Below are positions 1 through 9,300 of a stretch of 64,000 nt of DNA, piece after piece. The stretch comes from Terriglobia bacterium (GTDB lineage Bacteria > Acidobacteriota > Terriglobia > Bryobacterales > Bryobacteraceae): contig JAIQFK010000011.1 in the NCBI GenBank assembly GCA_020073305.1, positions 1 to 64,000 on the forward strand, written 5' to 3'. Made by a program: the position numbers and the translations under genes. The notes beneath the pieces are model-generated. The model was given only the letters and a program-made list of their open reading frames with translations. It had not been told where the DNA came from and did no database searches. Position 1 is the stretch's first letter. Every line of letters starts with the position of its first letter.

Positions 1-477
1 CTGCAGTTCGTTTATCAAAAGGGAATCGCCTACGGGTTCCAGATGGGTCTGCGACCGCAGACATTATACGGAATCGCGGACTCACCCGTCGGCCTGGCGG
101 CTTACTTCCTTGATCACGACGCACGCAGCTACGAGTTGATCTCACGCGTCTTTCAAGGACAAGCCGAGGGCCTCACGCGCGACGACATCCTCGACAACAT
201 CACGATCACCTGGTTGACGAACACGGCGCTTTCTGGCGCCCGTCTCTATTGGGAGAACAAACTCGGGTATTTCAATGCCAAAGGCGTCTCCATCCCGGTT
301 GCCGTGAGCGTCTTCCCCGACGAACTCTATCCGGCCCCGCGGAGCTGGGCAGAGCGGGCGTTTCCCAAACTCATCCATTACAACAAGCTCGACAAAGGCG
401 GTCACTTCGCGGCTTGGGAACAGCCGCAACTCTTTTCAGAGGAGGTTCGCGCGGGCTTCAGACCACTGCGCAAATAG
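1..477 (+). CDS. Epoxide hydrolase, C-terminal part (cut by window edge)
   Basis: The reading frame is open from the first base, so this is the 3' part of a gene that starts outside the window. The visible 158 residues match the C-terminal half of alpha/beta-hydrolase epoxide hydrolases (the EHN-type family). They include a cap-domain stretch with LTRDDILDNITITWLTNT, a YWENK segment, and the catalytic-His region GGHFAAWEQP near the end. Such enzymes hydrolyse epoxides to diols; the substrate cannot be told. The nucleophile Asp would lie upstream and is not seen. A methionine at 43 is internal and is probably not the start. Confidence 0.8.
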   Translation: MQFVYQKGIAYGFQMGLRPQTLYGIADSPVGLAAYFLDHDARSYELISRVFQGQAEGLTRDDILDNITITWLTNTALSGARLYWENKLGYFNAKGVSIPVAVSVFPDELYPAPRSWAERAFPKLIHYNKLDKGGHFAAWEQPQLFSEEVRAGFRPLRK

Positions 478-527
478 TGGAGCGGAGGGGAGCCGTTGAG
501 CCCACTTCGTCCGAGTTCCGAAGTCCC

Positions 528-605
528 GTCCCTGATGTGGGCCACTTCGCGCTTGGCACAGCCGCGGATGAGATTGCCAAACTAGCCCGGAAGTTCATGA
601 AGTAG
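528..605 (+). pseudogene. Orphan 3' end of an alpha/beta-hydrolase gene
   Basis: Just after the epoxide hydrolase there are 25 codons plus a stop that read like the very C-terminus of another alpha/beta hydrolase: PDVGHFALGTAADEIAKL. This holds the usual GHFALE-like motif with the catalytic His, followed by a final amphipathic helix. Nothing upstream in this frame looks like the rest of such an enzyme, because the preceding frame is a shadow of the epoxide hydrolase. I read it as the leftover of a gene largely removed by deletion. The match is short, so confidence is moderate. Confidence 0.5.
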
Positions 606-660
606 CGGCGGCGAATGCACTCGCTGTCGATAACCGTCACTTAACAAAAGGAGATTGAAA

Positions 661-1206
661 ATGAGACTCAAAAGCATCCAGATAACGGTGGTCGTTGTCG
701 TATTCCTTACTGTCCTGGTAACACTGGCCCTTGCAGGCAAAGACCGGTTTACGGTGGTGGCGGCGAACGGTATCGCGTTTTCGGAATTCCGCGGATATGA
801 TACGTGGCAGCCGGTGGCGCCGAGCAAGACCGATGACGGGTTAAAGGTCATCGTGGGGAATCCGGTAATGATCAACGCGTACAGAGCAGGCATTCCCGCC
901 AACGGCAAGCCTGTTCCCGATGGCGCCAAGATGGCGAAGATCGAGTGGACGGGGAAAAAGAACCCTGAATCCCCGTATTCCGTGCAGGTTCCCGATACCC
1001 TCAAACGGATTGGGCTCATGGTGAAGGATTCCAAAAGATTCCCGGACACAAACGGATGGGGATATGCCCAGTTCGTGTACAATGCGGCATCCGATACCTT
1101 CACACCGGAAGAAAGCGACAGTTCATTCGGAAAGACACTTTGCCATCATTGCCATACGCTCGTGAAGGCAAAAGACTTCGTCTTCACGGCGTATCCGATG
1201 AGGTGA
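661..1206 (+). CDS. Cytochrome P460 family protein
   Basis: An exported c-type cytochrome of 181 residues. It has an N-terminal hydrophobic signal (residues about 7-25, ending ALAG) and a single haem-attachment motif CHHCH at residues 161-165, close to the C-terminus. The P460-like core has the FSEFRGYDTWQPVAPS and INAYRAG segments. P460 enzymes bind a modified haem and act on hydroxylamine or NO; many homologues are uncharacterised, so the reaction is not assigned. The start at 661 is preferred over an upstream TTG at 655 because AGGAG lies 8 bases before it. Downstream, another exported protein gene follows after 83 bp. Confidence 0.85.
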   Translation: MRLKSIQITVVVVVFLTVLVTLALAGKDRFTVVAANGIAFSEFRGYDTWQPVAPSKTDDGLKVIVGNPVMINAYRAGIPANGKPVPDGAKMAKIEWTGKKNPESPYSVQVPDTLKRIGLMVKDSKRFPDTNGWGYAQFVYNAASDTFTPEESDSSFGKTLCHHCHTLVKAKDFVFTAYPMR

Positions 1207-1289
1207 ACGGCGTAGCTCTAAGCGGTGCTCTCTGAATTCGCCAGTCCAGCCAAGGTAGCTCATCTGCAGTTTAGGAGGTCTGCTTTACT

Positions 1290-2156
1290 ATGCCAAGCCG
1301 AATCAATCAAAGTCGCTCGTGGTGTGTGAGTGCGCGGGTCATCATCGCCTGCCTGGTTGCTGCGTCAGCCGCCGCGCAAACCGCCAGGCAGGTGCGTGGA
1401 GCCGCGGCTGTCGAGCCGCTTCAAAACGAACCACCGGCGAAGATCGTCATCGATCCGCCTCTCGCCGAACCCCTTTCGCATGGCCGGGTGGTCATTCAAT
1501 ATCGCACGGAAAATCTGCACATCGTGCCGGTGTTCGGGCCTGCCGCGCTTGCCGTGTCTCCCCGGGTCGGACACATCCATGTGACTGTCGATGACGCCCC
1601 GTGGGTCTGGGCCGATGCGAGCGGAGAGCCCGTGATTCTCAACGGCCTGCTACCCGGGCCGCATAAGATCCTGCTCCAACTGGAGAGCGCGAACCATCAA
1701 CCGCTCGATCAAGGCACCGTCAAGTTCACGGTGCCTGAGGCTCTGATTGCTGCGTCAGCCGCTGCGCGAACCGCAAGGGAAGAGCGCGGAGTGGCGGCTG
1801 TCCAGCCTCTCCAGAACGAACCACCGGCGAAGATCATCATTGATCCTCCCCTTGCCGAACCGCTGTCGCGTGGCGTCGTGTTTATTCAATATCGCACGGA
1901 GAGTCTGCACATCGTGCCGGTATTTGGGCCTGCAGCGCTCGCCGTGTCTCCCCGGATTGGACACATCCATGTGACGGTTGATGACGCCACGTGGCACTGG
2001 GCAGACGCAAGCGGCAATCCGGTCATTATCAACGGCCTCGCGCCCGGGCGGCGCAAGATCCTAATCCAACTGGTGAATGCCAATCATCAACCGCTTGATC
2101 CAGGCGCGGTCCAGTTCACGGTGCCTGCCGCGAAGCCGCAACCGGAGGCGCACTAG
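1290..2156 (+). CDS. Secreted protein with tandemly duplicated DUF6130-like domain
   Basis: A 288-residue protein with a signal peptide (residues about 1-29, ending AASAAAQ) followed by two copies of the same roughly 108-residue unit, each matching what I know as the DUF6130 family. Each unit runs PLQNEPPAKI, YRTE.LHIVPVFGPAALAVSPR.GHIHVTVDD, NGL.PG, KFTVP/QFTVP. The two copies differ at about 19 of 108 aligned positions by eye. The offset is 390 bp and the duplication includes the AASAAA tail of the signal peptide. Family members normally carry one unit. Function is unknown; the repeated HIHVTVDD suggests a beta-sandwich possibly binding metal or ligand. GGAGG lies 12 bases before the ATG. 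Confidence 0.75.
   Translation: MPSRINQSRSWCVSARVIIACLVAASAAAQTARQVRGAAAVEPLQNEPPAKIVIDPPLAEPLSHGRVVIQYRTENLHIVPVFGPAALAVSPRVGHIHVTVDDAPWVWADASGEPVILNGLLPGPHKILLQLESANHQPLDQGTVKFTVPEALIAASAAARTAREERGVAAVQPLQNEPPAKIIIDPPLAEPLSRGVVFIQYRTESLHIVPVFGPAALAVSPRIGHIHVTVDDATWHWADASGNPVIINGLAPGRRKILIQLVNANHQPLDPGAVQFTVPAAKPQPEAH
1357..2136 (+). repeat. 390-bp direct tandem duplication
   Basis: Two adjacent direct copies (about 1357-1746 and 1747-2136) inside the DUF6130-like gene. They are in frame (130 codons) and begin at a shared string TTGCTGCGTCAGCC at 1357 and 1747. Many stretches are identical, for example AACGAACCACCGGCGAAGATC at 1425 and 1815. Confidence 0.9.
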
Positions 2157-2173
2157 CGATAGGAGTTATCGTC

Positions 2174-3208
2174 ATGAAGAATCTTGCCTTTTGGATTGGC
2201 GCCGCGGCTCTCATCTGCGGGGTCGTCGCGATTGCGTCAGGATTGGGAGACGAAGGACGAATGCCTGATTTGGATGGCGCGGTCGCCTGGCTCAACTCCA
2301 CTCCATTGAGCAGCAAGTTGCTGCGCGGAAAGGTTGTGCTGGTCAACATCTGGACCTACTCCTGCATCAACAGCCTGCGAGAGTTGCCCTACATGAAGAG
2401 CTGGGCAGCCAAATATAAGGATGCCGGTTTGGTTGTGATCGGCGTGCATTCGCCGGAGTTCGGGTTCGAGAAAGAACGTGCGAACGTAGAAAATGCCGTG
2501 CGCGATTTGAAGGTTGCCTACCCAGTCGCCATCGACAGCAACCACGGGATTTGGCAGGCGTTCAGCAACCAATACTGGCCGGCAGATTACATCATCGATG
2601 GGAAAGGACGCATTCGTTATCACCACTTCGGGGAGGGCGAGTATGACCAGTCCGAGCGTGTGATCCAGGAACTTCTGAAGGAAAACGGAGCCACCGGCCT
2701 GGATGGGAGCACGGTGAGCATATCTGCGGATGGGGTGGAGGCGCCACCTGGCGAAAATGAGCAATCTCCCGAAACGTACGTCGGCTATGGTCGCGCGGAG
2801 AAATTCGCATCGCCCGAACGAGTGGCTCAAGACTCACGAAAGACCTACAACCCACCCGCGATGCCCTCTTTGAATCAATGGGGATTGAGCGGATCGTGGA
2901 CCGTCGGCGCCGAGAGCGCTGTGCTTCAGGCAGCATCCGGCAAGATTGTGTTCCGATTCCACAGCCGCGACCTGCACCTGGTGCTAGGTCCGGCGAAGAA
3001 CGGTAATCCCGTTCGCTTTCAGGTGAAATTGGACGGCGCCGCGCCCGGCCACGCCTGTGGAGTTGATTCCGCCCCTAACGGCGCGGGGGAGGTTCGAGAG
3101 CCCCGCCTCTATCAGCTCATCCGGCAAAAGGGAAAAGTGGAAGACCGGACTTTTGAGATCGAATTCCTTGATCCCGGCGTTCAGGCTTTTTCGTTCACGT
3201 TTGGTTAG
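2174..3208 (+). CDS. DipZ-type redoxin, CxxS active site
   Basis: Extracytoplasmic thioredoxin-like protein of 344 residues. A signal anchor (residues about 4-22) is followed by a redoxin/AhpC-TSA domain (residues about 35-165). The C-terminal domain (about 220-344) resembles the carbohydrate-binding-like domain found at the end of mycobacterial DipZ. In this family the active site is normally WTYxCxNC; here it reads WTYSCINS, so C64 is kept but the resolving Cys is Ser67. A CxxS site usually abolishes two-electron disulfide oxidoreduction while still allowing mixed disulfides, so an isomerase, glutathione-type or chaperone-like role is possible. GATAGGAG precedes the ATG, and the gene follows the DUF6130 gene by 17 bp, so the two are probably co-transcribed. 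Confidence 0.8.
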   Translation: MKNLAFWIGAAALICGVVAIASGLGDEGRMPDLDGAVAWLNSTPLSSKLLRGKVVLVNIWTYSCINSLRELPYMKSWAAKYKDAGLVVIGVHSPEFGFEKERANVENAVRDLKVAYPVAIDSNHGIWQAFSNQYWPADYIIDGKGRIRYHHFGEGEYDQSERVIQELLKENGATGLDGSTVSISADGVEAPPGENEQSPETYVGYGRAEKFASPERVAQDSRKTYNPPAMPSLNQWGLSGSWTVGAESAVLQAASGKIVFRFHSRDLHLVLGPAKNGNPVRFQVKLDGAAPGHACGVDSAPNGAGEVREPRLYQLIRQKGKVEDRTFEIEFLDPGVQAFSFTFG

Positions 3209-3226
3209 CAAATTGAAGGAGTTTAC

Positions 3227-3546
3227 ATGTTAGATCAAATCAACCAAATGCAAACTGAACCCAAGACCATGATCGTGACGGGCGCGTCGCAAGGCTCACC
3301 TCGCGGCGATCAACGTCCTCGCCGTCGCGAGGCAGCATTTGGGATCGCTCGACAAAGTGACCCGGTCGTCCGGCTCGGCGTGTCGGTGGCCACTCCGGGA
3401 GATGTCCGCGATCAGCCGAAAGTCGCACGACGCTTCGGACGTGCTCGAAAACGCCTTTGGAAAAGACAAGAGCCCTTGCCGCCTGGTGTATGGCGTCGCA
3501 AGCCTTCCGCTCGGCACGCCGGTCGAGCTGGAAGTGATCTTTGAGT
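3227..3546 (+). pseudogene. Chimeric remnant: SDR N-terminus joined to a frameshifted RidA-family 3' part
   Basis: The ORF opening at 3227 starts like a short-chain dehydrogenase (MIVTGASQG at codons 15-23). From about 3291 the DNA instead encodes a RidA/YjgF-family C-terminal half spread over two frames. HLAAINVLAVARQHLGSLDKVTR is in frame 3, VVRLGVSVATPGDVRDQPKVA is in frame 2 after a lost base near 3363, and DVLENAFGKDK...RLVYGVASLPLGTPVELEVIFE is back in frame 3 after a second indel near 3430. No single frame gives a complete protein of either family. I read it as the scar of a deletion that fused two neighbouring genes, then frameshift decay. Sequencing error could explain the frameshifts but not the fusion. 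Confidence 0.6.
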
Positions 3547-3623
3547 GGCCGCCTGACGCCTGCCTCCTGGAATCGCAAGCCGCCGTCAGAGACATTCGAA
3601 TTCTCAATAAGGAGAAGCAGAAA

Positions 3624-4376
3624 ATGGGAACGTCAAATATTGCAGACAAGGTCGTAGTAATCACCGGAGCCAGCAGCGGCCTTGGAGAAAGCACTGCGAA
3701 GCTTCTTGCGCGACACGGAGCGAAGGTCGTAGTGGGAGCGCGGCGTAAGGACCGGATCGACGCAGTCGTGAAGGAGATTTCGGCCGCTGGCGGTAAGGCG
3801 ATCGGGTTCGCCGTCGACGTCACGAAGCGCGCTGAAGTGGAAGCGCTCGTCAAAGGTGCCATCGACAGTTTCGGCCGCGTCGATGTCATGGTGAATAACG
3901 CCGGTATTATGCCCATCGCACCGATCGCGCTCCTCAAGGTGGAAGAATGGGATCGGCAGATCGACGTCCATATCAAGGGAGTTCTATACGGGGTTGCCGC
4001 GGCCCTGCCTCAAATGCAGAAGCAGAAGAGCGGTCACATCATCAACCTTGCTTCCGTTTTCGGGATCAAGGTGTTTGCGCCCGGCGGAACGGTTTACTGC
4101 GCCACGAAAGCCGCTGTGCGCACGTTGACCGAAGGACTTCGCATGGAGCTGCATTCCCAAAACATCCGCTGTACGATAATCTCTCCCGGCGCGGTGGCGT
4201 CGGAACTCCAGAATTCAACGTCTGATCCGTCCTCGGCGAAATTTGTGAAGGATCTATACGAAAAGCTCGCCATTCCGGCGGATTCGGTTGCCCGCGCCGT
4301 GCTGTACGCCATTGAACAACCTGCCGATGTTGAAATCGATGAGGTGGTTTTGCGTCCCACGGCGCAGGATTTCTGA
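3624..4376 (+). CDS. Short-chain dehydrogenase/reductase (SDR)
   Basis: Classical NAD(P)-dependent SDR of 250 residues. It has the TGASSGLG dinucleotide-binding motif (residues 15-22), NNAG (91-94) and the catalytic triad S144-Y158-K162 in LAS and YCATK. The closest recognisable type is the YdfG/clavaldehyde-like group acting on hydroxy acids or small carbonyls; the substrate is not predictable. AAGGAG ends 9 bases before ATG 3624. The same frame stays open upstream to 3339, but that stretch is the RidA remnant, so 3624 is the real start. The adjacent SDR N-terminal fragment at 3227 suggests that a second SDR once stood here. Confidence 0.88.
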   Translation: MGTSNIADKVVVITGASSGLGESTAKLLARHGAKVVVGARRKDRIDAVVKEISAAGGKAIGFAVDVTKRAEVEALVKGAIDSFGRVDVMVNNAGIMPIAPIALLKVEEWDRQIDVHIKGVLYGVAAALPQMQKQKSGHIINLASVFGIKVFAPGGTVYCATKAAVRTLTEGLRMELHSQNIRCTIISPGAVASELQNSTSDPSSAKFVKDLYEKLAIPADSVARAVLYAIEQPADVEIDEVVLRPTAQDF

Positions 4377-4550
4377 GGGAGCCATGGACCTCGGAACCAT
4401 GACGTCCGAGAGCCTTGTATCAACCATCAATGCACCCATCGAAAACGTGGTTCTCCCTCCGGGTGCTTTACGCTGCCCGAGTCGGAATACCAATCCTGCT
4501 GCCCGGCTCACTGCTCCGTCGGTGCAACCACGGCGCCTGACGGCCGGCGT

Positions 4551-4799
4551 ATGTCGATTGATGTCGAAATACTGGGCGGAAGCCTGATGGTGCAGCACTA
4601 CATCGAGGAGATCGGCCGACCCGATCACCTGAGACTGGTTTCGAATTCAGACGTATTATGCCCGCGAACGATGGTGAAGGACGCGACCGCGAGCTACTCG
4701 GAAAAGGAGATGCATGCGGCTCTCGAAGTCAACATCCCAAACTACGCCACTACCATTGTGACGACAGATGACGTCGTCGACTCGATCTCTTCTCTCTAA
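4551..4799 (+). CDS. Hypothetical ORF, possibly a decayed gene end
   Basis: An 82-residue ORF I do not recognise. Its second half (EKEMHAALEVNIPNYATT) looks like real protein rather than a random frame, but there is no ribosome binding site before the ATG. The frame is open upstream back to the SDR stop at 4374-4376 without any other sensible start. In a different frame, 4384-4450 opens MDLGTMTSESLVSTINAPIENV, which resembles the first strand of an SRPBCC-type protein. The two pieces could be ends of one gene that lost its middle and its frame. Treat it as a doubtful gene. Confidence 0.25.
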   Translation: MSIDVEILGGSLMVQHYIEEIGRPDHLRLVSNSDVLCPRTMVKDATASYSEKEMHAALEVNIPNYATTIVTTDDVVDSISSL

Positions 4800-5236
4800 A
4801 ACATAGACGGCAGCGGTGTGGACGGTCACCGGAAAGACACGGAGAAACCTCAAATGTCCAGGGATCACTTCTAGCCCAAGCGCGTCCGATCACCGAAAAC
4901 CTGATCGAGGTTCGCCTTGCAAGATCTCTTCCGGCGGGCCGGTCCCGCGACAACCCAAGGGCTGCCACCTAACCACAACTACCGGAGCAGAGTATTCAGG
5001 AAGAGGAGGCCCGACTCCCTTTGTCGCAGGCGAGATTCGTTGCATACTCCCCCAGCTTCCTGCCGAAACCTACGGCTTGTGTCAGGCCGTCAGGCTGCCG
5101 GTCAACTGCACCGCCGGTGCCCATGTGGTCGCATCACATCTGACCGACCGGAGGATCTCTGGCTCCCGCACCCACGCTTCAGAACAGCTGGCCCATTCTC
5201 CGTTATAGACTTGATATTCGCCACGATGGTGCTGAA
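4800..5236. other. Intergenic stretch with no supported gene
   Basis: About 440 bp between the doubtful ORF and the GH16-like gene. A 130-codon frame at 4816-5208 has no domain, no ribosome binding site and a composition rich in Ser, Arg and Pro typical of a chance frame. No tRNA, repeat or convincing terminator was seen. It presumably holds the promoter of the GH16-kinase-regulator operon, but I could not pick a clear -35/-10 pair. Confidence 0.5.
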
Positions 5237-6316
5237 ATGAGGCTGCGCTCATGTGCTGCCCGGAGCGAACTCACCTGGAGACGAGTTTTCCTGGCAGCTA
5301 GCTGGATTCTGTTAAACAGTTGTCGATTGCAGCAAGCGAGCGTTGAACCTTCCATTGAATTCACCCGGGTCCCTCAAGCAGACGAGGGGGGCCGGGAGAA
5401 GCACGACATCATTCAAGGGCGGGTGGCCGGAGCTCGCCCGGGCCAGCAAATCGTTTTGTACGCCAGGAGCGGAGCGTGGTGGGTGCAGCCGCTGGTCAGT
5501 CAACCGTTCACAAAGATCGCACGGGATTCAAAATGGAGTAATGCGACCCACCTCGGAACCGAGTATGCTGCGCTGTTGGTCGAGCCCCACTATCGTCCGC
5601 CGGCGACGACGAATGCACTGCCGATTGTGGGCGGCGCTGTGTCCGCAGTCACGATCATAAAGGGCCAGAAGTCTCCACCCTCAATCTCAATTTCATTCAG
5701 CGGATATGAGTGGCGCGTTCGCGACGCGCCCAGCAGTCGCGGTGGCGGAAACGACTATGCTCCGGCGAACGCGTGGACGGACTCGGGCGGAGCGCTGCAT
5801 CTTCGTATTGCGAAAGCGTCCGGAAAATGGACGTGCGCGGAAGTGAGCCTCACGCGCAGCCTGGGATATGGCACATATTCGTTCGTTGTGCGGGACACCT
5901 CTCATCTGGAGCCCGCGGCCGTTTTTGGCATGTTCACCTGGGATTACTCGGGGGCAGACCAGAACTATCGCGAAGTCGACATCGAAATCAGCCACTGGGG
6001 CGATCCAGCCACCAAGAATGCGCAATACGTGGTGCAGCCTTATTACGTGCCGGCGAATGTGGCTCGATTCACAGCACCTGCCGGGGTGCTCACGCACTCG
6101 TTTCACTGGGAACCAGGACGCATTTCTTTTGCGACAGTCCGCGGATCTCAAACCGGCGCCGGAGCACGCACCGCTGCTGAACATGTTTTCACTTCGGGAA
6201 TCCCTTCCCACGGCATCGAATCGGTCCGCATGAACCTTTATGTCTACCGCAGTGCCGCAGTTTCTCTGGAAAACGGGGCCGAGGTTGTCATTGAGAAGTT
6301 TGAATACTTGCCGTGA
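5237..6316 (+). CDS. GH16-like lipoprotein
   Basis: A 359-residue exported protein. Residues 1-29 form a signal with a possible lipobox (LLNSC), suggesting membrane anchoring. The C-terminal two thirds (about 150-359) resembles a laminarinase-type concanavalin fold. It contains the GH16 signature E-V-D-I-E at residues 246-250, in which the two Glu are the nucleophile and acid/base. The Trp-rich strand TWDYSG lies before it and SFHWEPGRISF after it. GH16 enzymes cut beta-1,3 or beta-1,3-1,4 glucans and related polysaccharides. The region between (residues 45-140) is an unassigned beta-rich domain. No good ribosome binding site is visible. The stop overlaps the GTG start of the sensor kinase, so these genes are coupled. 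Confidence 0.65.
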   Translation: MRLRSCAARSELTWRRVFLAASWILLNSCRLQQASVEPSIEFTRVPQADEGGREKHDIIQGRVAGARPGQQIVLYARSGAWWVQPLVSQPFTKIARDSKWSNATHLGTEYAALLVEPHYRPPATTNALPIVGGAVSAVTIIKGQKSPPSISISFSGYEWRVRDAPSSRGGGNDYAPANAWTDSGGALHLRIAKASGKWTCAEVSLTRSLGYGTYSFVVRDTSHLEPAAVFGMFTWDYSGADQNYREVDIEISHWGDPATKNAQYVVQPYYVPANVARFTAPAGVLTHSFHWEPGRISFATVRGSQTGAGARTAAEHVFTSGIPSHGIESVRMNLYVYRSAAVSLENGAEVVIEKFEYLP

Positions 6317-9300
6317 TCCGAAGGTTTCAATCGCATTGCGTGCTCAAACGGCTCCTGGCCGGACTGGCGACGGCTTATTTGGCCAGCACGGCGCAAGCCC
6401 TGGATCCAAATCGAGAAATAGCACAGTACATACGCGACCAATGGGGCGCCGAGCAGGGGTTTCCTGGTGGGAACGTCTATGCCATGGCCGAAACAGACGA
6501 CGGGTACCTCTGGATTGGCGCAGAGCAGGGCCTGGTTCGTTTCGATGGGCTGAACTTTCGCCTGTTCAATCTGGCGAACTTAACTGCGTTGCCGCCTGGT
6601 CCCGTTCTGGGCTTGACGGTGGCCGCCGGCGGAAATCTATGGATTCGACCCCAGAGTGCGGGTCTGTTGCGCTATCGCGCGGGAGTTTTTCGTGACGTCT
6701 CGGCTCAACTCCCCCGGGCCGAGACCGGTGTTACGGCGATGTGCGCCGGAAGGAATGGCGAGATTCTACTGGCACGCCCAGGTGGCAATCTTAAGTCCAG
6801 CGGCGGGAAACTGGTACCACTCGGACTGACGGTTGAGTCGCTGGTAATTTCCATGGCGCAGACGGCCGACGGCAGAATCTGGATGGGTACGCGAGATGAA
6901 GGCCTGTTCTCCCCGAGCGAGGGCGGGGTCTCAAGCATTGCAGAGGGTCTGCCTGATAAGAAGGTAAACACTCTTCTAGCTCTCGGCGATCGGGAGCTAT
7001 GGATCGGCACCGACAACGGCCTCGTACGCTGGAACGGGACCGAACTCACGCAGGCCGGTCTGTCTCCCTCGCTTGAGCACGCCCAGATTCTCGCCATGAC
7101 CAGGGATCGCGAATCGAACATCTGGGTTGGAACGGCGCGCGGGCTCATGCGGGTCAATGCCAAGGGCGTTTCTTCCCTGGAGAAACGCGGCCGCCAGACG
7201 GTCGGGGCGGTGACGGCAGTGTTTGAAGATCGCGAGGGAGATCTCTGGGCCGGAAGCGCGGGAGGTATTGAGCGCTTTCGGGACAGCGTGTTTCTGACGT
7301 ATTCCACTTCAGAGGGGCCCCGGTCGGGGAACGGCGGACCGCTTTACGCCGACACGGAGAACCGAACCTGGTTCGGCCCCTCAGACGGCGGCTTGTTTTG
7401 GATAACGGGAGACCAGATTAGGCAGGTCAGCAGCGCCGGCCTGGACAAGGATGTGGTCTATTCGATCGCCGGCGGCCCGGGAGAATTGTGGATCGGCAGA
7501 CAGCGCGGTGGCCTGACGCACCTGACTACGAAGGAAGGCTCATTCACGGCCAGGACCTACACGCAACGGGAGGGGCTCGCTCAAAGCAGTGTTTACGCCG
7601 TTCATCGGAATCGTGACGGAACGGTGTGGGTGGGGACCCTCAGCGGCGGCGCCAGCAGATTCACCAACGGCCGCTTCACAACCTACACGACCAGCAACGG
7701 TCTGGCGTCTAACACCGTCGGCGCAATCGAGGAGGGGTCCGATGGCACGATGTGGTTTGCAACACCGAACGGTCTGAATGCGCTGTCGAAAGACCGCTGG
7801 CGGATCTATACCGGCCGTGACGGCTTACCCCCGGGGAACGTGAACTGCCTGTTGGAGGATCCCACTGGTGTGCTGTGGATCGGCACTTCCGAGGGAGTCG
7901 CGTACCTTAGTGCAGGCCAGATCCATGTTCCCCGGGATGTGCCCGAATCATTGGGCGAACCGGTATTCGGCATGGCGCAAGACAAGAATGGTTGGCTCTG
8001 GATCGCCACTGCCAGTCATGTGCTGCGAGTGAATCGCAAGGAATTGCTGGACGGCGCACTTGGCGAAGCCGATGTGCGTGAATACGGGATCGCCGACGGC
8101 CTGCTTGGCACTGGCGGCGTAAACCGGAACCGGTCCGTGGTGGCCGATTCGCTCGGACGGATCTGGTTTTCCTTGAATCGTGGGATTTCCGTCGCCGATC
8201 CGGTCCGGATGATGCATACTTCTGCCCCGGCGCCGGTTCACATCCAGGCGATTTCAGCGGATGGCCGTCCGATCGACCTGCGGGGTCCGATTCACATTCC
8301 GCCTGCCCGCCAGAGGTTCACGTTCAGCTATTTGGGGCTGAGTCTTTCAGCTCCCGATCGCGTCAAATACCGGTACATGCTGGATGGATTCGATCGCGGC
8401 TGGAGCGAGCCGACGGCGGCGCGTGAAGCTGTTTACACCAATCTCGGCCCGCGCTCCTATCGCTTTCGGGTGATTGCGAGCAACCCTGACGGCGTTTGGA
8501 ATAGCGCCGAGACCACGATCGGGTTCGCCATCGACCCCGTGCTCTGGCAGACGTGGTGGTTCCGCCTCTCGGGTCTGCTGACCTGCATTTTGGCATTCGC
8601 GGCGGTCTATCGTTTTCGGCTGCACCAACTGGCCAATCAGCTCAGTGTTCGCTTCGAAGAGCGGCTCGCGGAGCGGACGCGCATCGCGCAGGAACTGCAC
8701 GACACCTTGTTGCAGGGCTTTCTGAGTGCCTCCATGCAACTCCATGTCGCGGTTGACCGCTTGCCCGAGGACTCGCCTGCGCGGCCGCCGCTAAGCCGTG
8801 TCCTGGAATTAATGAGACAAGTGATTGATGAGGGCCGTAATGCCGTTCGAGGGCTGCGCTCGGCGCAAAGCGCCTCGCTGGATCTCGAACATGCCTTCTC
8901 CCTGATCCAGCAGGAACTCGGTATCCACCAGGAAATCGCTTTCCGCATCATTGTTGACGGCGAACCGCGTCCGTTGCATCCGGTCCTCCGGGATGAAGTT
9001 TACCGTATCGGCCGGGAGGCGGTGGTCAATGCATTTCGTCACTCTCGCGCGACGAGCGTCGAAGTCGAACTTGAGTACTCGATGAACCACTTTCGAATTC
9101 TTGTCCGCGATAACGGGCAAGGGATCGATTCCCAGATGCTGCAGTCGGGCCGTGAAGGCCACTTTGGGCTATCTGGAATGCGCGAGCGGGCAGAGCGCGT
9201 TGGTGCGCGACTCAAATTGTGGAGCCGCGCCGAGGCCGGAACGGAGGTGGAGCTGACCGTCCCAGGCCACATTGCCTTCCAGTTTCCATCTTCGAATCGC

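Noticed and set aside
4816-5208. 130-codon ORF before the GH16-like gene
   Set aside because: No ribosome binding site, no family resemblance, random-like composition.
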